NCBI GenBank assembly: GCA_017610545.1
Contig: JAFCBV010000018.1
Location: 1 to 8,658 of the forward strand
Direction of reading: 5' to 3'
DNA: 8,658 bases
Origin: Candidatus Nanohalarchaeota archaeon
GTDB lineage: Archaea; EX4484-52; B79-G9
The translations under genes were made by a program, and so were the position numbers. This document shows positions 7,027 to 8,658 of the stretch, piece after piece. Each line of letters opens with the position of its first letter. The stretch's first letter is position 1. The notes under the pieces are model-generated. The model did no database searches. It had not been told where the DNA came from and saw only the letters and a program-made list of their open reading frames with translations.

Positions 7027-7129
7027 TTTTTAATGAGCGAGTCCGAAATTGGGATGCTCGCTTTAATTTCGGTGCGAGCCATTAAAAAGCTTGAAAAGCC
7101 TATCCAGCTGAACTTGTGGATTTTCATGA
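7027..7129 (+). repeat. Repeat unit A, at the tRNA-Leu 5' side
   Basis: This is a 103-base unit. Its first 62 bases (7027-7088) form an imperfect palindrome: 7027-7035 pairs with 7080-7088 (9 bp) and 7043-7050 with 7065-7072 (8 bp). A competing pairing joins AGCGAG (7036-7041) and CTCGCT (7057-7062). Its last 46 bases (7084-7129) recur exactly at 7217-7262. It begins two bases from the tRNA-Leu 5' end, so any tRNA-Leu promoter must lie within it. Confidence 0.75.
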
Positions 7130-7161
7130 CCTCGGACATATCCAATGGTGTGCTTCCGAGG
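7130..7161. repeat. Hairpin between the two repeat units
   Basis: CCTCGGA (7130-7136) and TCCGAGG (7155-7161) form a perfect 7-bp stem around 18 bases. This segment separates units A and B. On the minus strand its loop reads AGCACACCATTGGATATG, which resembles a tRNA D-arm, so it may be a tRNA relic, though the evidence is thin. Confidence 0.5.
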
Positions 7162-7262
7162 CTTTTCGAGCGAAGCCAAAAGTGGCATGCTCGTAATACT
7201 TTTGAGTTGAGCCGGAAAAAAGCTTGAAAAGCCTATCCAGCTGAACTTGTGGATTTTCATGA
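7160..7262 (+). repeat. Repeat unit B, tandem partner of unit A
   Basis: This unit lies 133 bases from unit A in the same orientation. Its last 46 bases (7217-7262) are identical to 7084-7129. The first part matches unit A less well, at 41 of 64 positions in my ungapped alignment, with the shared blocks GAGCGA and ATGCTCG. A small hairpin GGCTT/AAGCC lies at 7160-7177. A truncated third unit follows at 7263-7284, matching 7027-7048 at 19 of 22 positions. Confidence 0.75.
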
Positions 7263-7404
7263 TTTTTAATGAGTGAACCCGAAAATCCGAACTGTCTGTA
7301 TTTATATGATTCTTAATGCATTACACAGAGCATTTAATTTGTAAATTTAAACGCTTTCACTTACTCGCCGAGAACTCTATGTACGCGAAATTTAAACCAC
7401 TAAA
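7263..7404. other. Gene-free AT-rich stretch beside the repeats
   Basis: This holds a partial repeat start (7263-7284), a minus-strand TATA-like ATATAAAT (about 7300-7308), the palindrome TAATGCATTA (7314-7323), and two direct copies of AAATTTAAAC near 7333 and 7388. I see no protein gene and no complete RNA gene. The minus-strand AT-rich part may contain the terminator of the coiled-coil gene. Confidence 0.4.
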
Positions 7405-7878
7405 CTATACGCCGGTGTCTTTAAGTTCTGTTTTTATCCGCGAAAGCTCTGTCTTAAGGTCAGAAAGAGAGTCAGAATAAGTATTTGTGCCGGAAGGCAC
7501 ACTTTCACCCCCAGACAACCCCTCCGGTGCCTGAAGCCTTGGCTCAATATCCTTTATCTTTGCATCAAGAAGATCAAGGTTTTCTTCCATACGCGCAACT
7601 GCTTCTGCTTTAAGCTTTTCAGCCTTTCCGAGAAGCTCAATAGTATTTGCCATGGCCTTTATGTCCATTCTTGACTTAGAAAGTTCATTTGAGACGAGCT
7701 CGTGGTCATCTATCTTTACGAAAAGGGTAGTATCTACTGATGCTGGCTCATGTTCGGAAGAAAAAGTCTCTTTAGGACGTTCTTTCGCATAATTGTCCTT
7801 TGTAGGAACTGTTTGCGTGTCCATGCCAACAATCTGACGAAGGCGGTTTACTTCACTCTCGTTTATGCGCTCAGCCAT
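7405..7878 (-). CDS. Coiled-coil protein of unknown function
   Basis: From the ATG at 7878 the product has 157 residues. It starts with a short helical segment (1-20) and then a polar, probably unstructured stretch (21-50). TTLFVKIDDHELVSNEL at 50-66 opens a long heptad-like helix to about residue 115. After a Gly/Ser/Pro linker (116-137) comes a second short coiled coil (138-153). The FVKIDDH start followed by a coiled coil resembles small conserved archaeal proteins of unknown role, but I cannot name the family. There is no signal peptide or membrane segment. A TATA-like box lies 24 bases before an in-frame TTG at 7887 and 33 before the ATG, so the start could be the TTG, adding three residues. 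It lies between tRNA-Leu and tRNA-Arg, all on the minus strand. Confidence 0.7.
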   Translation of the reverse strand: MAERINESEVNRLRQIVGMDTQTVPTKDNYAKERPKETFSSEHEPASVDTTLFVKIDDHELVSNELSKSRMDIKAMANTIELLGKAEKLKAEAVARMEENLDLLDAKIKDIEPRLQAPEGLSGGESVPSGTNTYSDSLSDLKTELSRIKTELKDTGV

Positions 7879-7906
7879 AAGTACCAAACAAATATGGGTT
7901 TCTACA

Positions 7907-7916
7907 GTTTATATGT
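7907..7916 (-). promoter_or_regulatory. TATA-like box for the coiled-coil gene
   Basis: ACATATAAAC on the minus strand is five bases beyond the tRNA-Arg 3' end. Its spacing points to transcription starting near 7887, which fits either a leaderless TTG start there or a nine-base leader before the ATG at 7878. Confidence 0.5.
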
Positions 7917-7921
7917 GTTAA

Positions 7922-7993
7922 CGAGCCCGCCGGGACTCGAACCCGGATTTACGGCTCCGCAAGCCGCCGTCATATCCATTAAACTACGGGCTC
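7922..7993 (-). tRNA. tRNA-Arg (anticodon GCG)
   Basis: This is a complete 72-base cloverleaf without an intron. The acceptor stem is GAGCCCG/CGGGCTC. The D stem is GTT/GAC with one T-G pair. The anticodon stem GCGGC/GCCGT holds the loop TTGCGGA, giving anticodon GCG, which reads CGC and probably CGU arginine codons. The T arm is CCGGG-TTCGAGT-CCCGG. The discriminator is G, and CCA is not encoded. A weak TATA-like ATAT lies about 33 bases upstream on the minus strand. Neither flank shows the local repeat. Confidence 0.95.
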
Positions 7994-8072
7994 AGATATC
8001 ACGGAGACAGAAGACCAAATCCACATATCACAGCCTTCTGCCAAAATTCATCTATTTATAAATTTTCGCTAT

Positions 8073-8080
8073 GATATATA
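8073..8080 (+). promoter_or_regulatory. TATA-like box for the Zn-ribbon / aEF-1beta pair
   Basis: GATATATA is centred about 25 bases before the ATG at 8101, the leaderless spacing seen at other genes here. A second candidate, TTTATAAA at 8055-8062, would start transcription near 8083. Both lie where a start at 8071 would leave no room for a promoter, so that ATG is unlikely to be the true start. Confidence 0.5.
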
Positions 8081-8100
8081 CTTCTCTAAAAAGACGGCAA

Positions 8101-8331
8101 ATGCCTTCTTTTTCGAGTATAGATGGTTTAGGAAGAAACTTTAAAAGACATTCAGGTGATATTTTGACAAAACTCGTTTGCACAAGTTGCAGTTCAAACA
8201 TAATAGCATCAGAGCCATTCGTCAGGTTCTCATGCCCTTCGTGCGCTGAAGCAGAGATCGTGCGCTGCTCGCGCTGCAAGAACGCATCAAACAACTACAC
8301 ATGCCCAAAATGCGGATTTGTCGGACCTTAA
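8101..8331 (+). CDS. Zn-ribbon RNA-binding protein linked to translation (COG2888-like)
   Basis: From the ATG at 8101 the product has 76 residues. Four CxxC pairs (C27/C30, C45/C48, C56/C59, C68/C71) should bind two zinc ions. The pattern CTSC...FSCPSC...IVRCSRCK...YTCPKCGF-GP is that of the archaeal Zn-ribbon family predicted to bind RNA and act in translation, and the gene sits directly ahead of aEF-1beta, as in other archaea. The start is uncertain. The ATG at 8101 fits a TATA box 25 bases upstream. An in-frame TTG at 8164, preceded by GGTGAT (8155-8160), would give 55 residues, close to the family's usual length, while 8101 adds a 21-residue N-terminal extension. The ATG at 8071 is least likely. 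Confidence 0.85.
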   Translation: MPSFSSIDGLGRNFKRHSGDILTKLVCTSCSSNIIASEPFVRFSCPSCAEAEIVRCSRCKNASNNYTCPKCGFVGP

Positions 8332-8336
8332 GTGAT
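8331..8336 (+). promoter_or_regulatory. Shine-Dalgarno-like site for aEF-1beta
   Basis: AGTGAT resembles the archaeal GGTGAT ribosome-binding core and lies four bases before the ATG at 8341. It overlaps the end of the upstream stop codon. It favours the ATG at 8341 over the GTG at 8332 and suggests translation of the second gene on a shared mRNA. Confidence 0.45.
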
Positions 8337-8340
8337 TCTT

Positions 8341-8604
8341 ATGGGAAAAGTACTTGTAACATATAAGATCATGCCTTCCAGCCCCTCAACAGACCTTTCT
8401 AAAATGCAAGAGACTATAAAGGCGCTTGACGGCATCGGAGAAGTAAAAGATTTCAAAGAAGAGCCGGTAGCATTCGGCCTGAAGTCCCTTACAACACTCA
8501 TTGCCATGCCGGATGAAGCAGGGATAACCGACAAGGCAGAGGACGCGCTCTCAAAGATAGAAGATGTGCAGAGTGTTGAGACTGTTGGGGTTACGCTGCT
8601 TTAG
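8341..8604 (+). CDS. ef1b: Translation elongation factor 1-beta (aEF-1B)
   Basis: This is the guanine-nucleotide exchange factor that recharges aEF-1alpha with GTP during elongation. From the ATG at 8341 it has 87 residues, normal for the archaeal form. MGKVLVTYKIMPSSPSTDL is the usual opening strand and loop. The helix at about 19-30, the GLKSLTTLIAMPDE strand (46-59), the helix AEDALSKIEDVQSVE (66-80) and the final strand VGVTLL follow the small ferredoxin-like fold. The frame is open to a GTG at 8332 touching the upstream stop, but the ATG fits the family and has a Shine-Dalgarno-like AGTGAT. It forms an operon with the Zn-ribbon gene, nine bases apart. Confidence 0.95.
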   Translation: MGKVLVTYKIMPSSPSTDLSKMQETIKALDGIGEVKDFKEEPVAFGLKSLTTLIAMPDEAGITDKAEDALSKIEDVQSVETVGVTLL

Positions 8605-8642
8605 TTTCTAATCAAGCACATTCATTAAGGAAATTTTAGATA

Positions 8643-8658
8643 ATGGAGAGGCTGGCTT
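8643..8658 (+). CDS. Possible start of a further gene, cut by the window edge
   Basis: An ATG at 8643 opens the frame M-E-R-L-A and runs off the window. It lies 38 bases after the aEF-1beta stop in an AT-rich gap with TTCATTAA and ATTTTA, which could be a weak promoter. Nothing about the product can be said from five codons. Confidence 0.3.

Noticed and set aside
6955..7227. Plus-strand open frame of 90 codons across tRNA-Leu and the repeats
   Set aside because: It lies antisense over the tRNA gene and inside repeats, without a promoter or recognisable sequence.
6948..7260. Two overlapping minus-strand reading frames that share the peptide MKIHKFSWIGFSSF and could look like a small gene family
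   Set aside because: The shared peptide comes from the exact 46-base DNA repeat. One frame runs into tRNA-Leu and both cross palindromic non-coding repeats; neither resembles a known protein.
6739..7290. CRISPR array
   Set aside because: The units are about 100 bases, unequal in similarity, in both orientations, and without regular unique spacers or cas genes.
7360..7420. tRNA-like 5' half on the minus strand (CGTATAGTTTAGTGG, similar to the start of tRNA-Arg), perhaps a split or broken tRNA
   Set aside because: No acceptor partner, no T-loop and no clear anticodon stem can be found, and the match begins inside the end and stop codon of the coiled-coil gene. Chance similarity is more likely.

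Overview
The window is archaeal. It carries a type II methionine aminopeptidase, a replicative family B DNA polymerase, the archaeal DUF373 membrane protein, a small zinc-ribbon gene directly ahead of elongation factor 1-beta, a tRNA-Leu with an intron after position 37, and tRNA genes without an encoded CCA. At least four genes have a TATA-like box centred 24-26 bases before the preferred start codon, so transcripts are probably leaderless. The lineage cannot be fixed from the sequence. Small genes, tight spacing and a large secreted protein would fit an uncultured DPANN-type or deep euryarchaeal genome, but that is an inference.

Layout. 1-117 is non-coding and repeat-rich. 118-191 is tRNA-Val(UAC), minus. 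231-1292 is the DUF373 membrane protein, minus. 1335-2222 is map, minus. From a compact divergent promoter, 2276-3973 runs rightward and encodes a secreted, sequon-rich protein with a lamin-tail-like domain. It converges with a 62-residue zinc-ribbon gene (3979-4167, minus) that lies just downstream of polB (4207-6648, minus). 6649-7404 has no protein gene: it holds the polB promoter, tRNA-Leu(CAA) with its 41-base intron (6901-7025, minus), and on both sides copies of a palindrome-rich repeat. 7405-7878 is a coiled-coil protein, minus, and 7922-7993 is tRNA-Arg(GCG), minus. On the plus strand follow a translation-linked Zn-ribbon gene (8101-8331), aEF-1beta (8341-8604) and possibly the first codons of another gene (8643 on).

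Function. Most identifiable genes serve information processing: replication (PolB with a PCNA-binding tail), N-terminal methionine removal, and translation (three tRNAs, aEF-1beta and its zinc-ribbon neighbour). The exceptions are the DUF373 membrane protein and the secreted protein, whose roles are unknown. No defence system, CRISPR array, transposase or integrase is visible.

The least explained part is a repeat unit of about 100 bases. It occurs twice, with a perfect 46-base core, on the 5' side of tRNA-Leu, as a diverged inverted copy on its 3' side, and as another diverged copy on the 3' side of tRNA-Val at the left edge. In three cases the same end of the unit touches the tRNA gene. I do not recognise this family.
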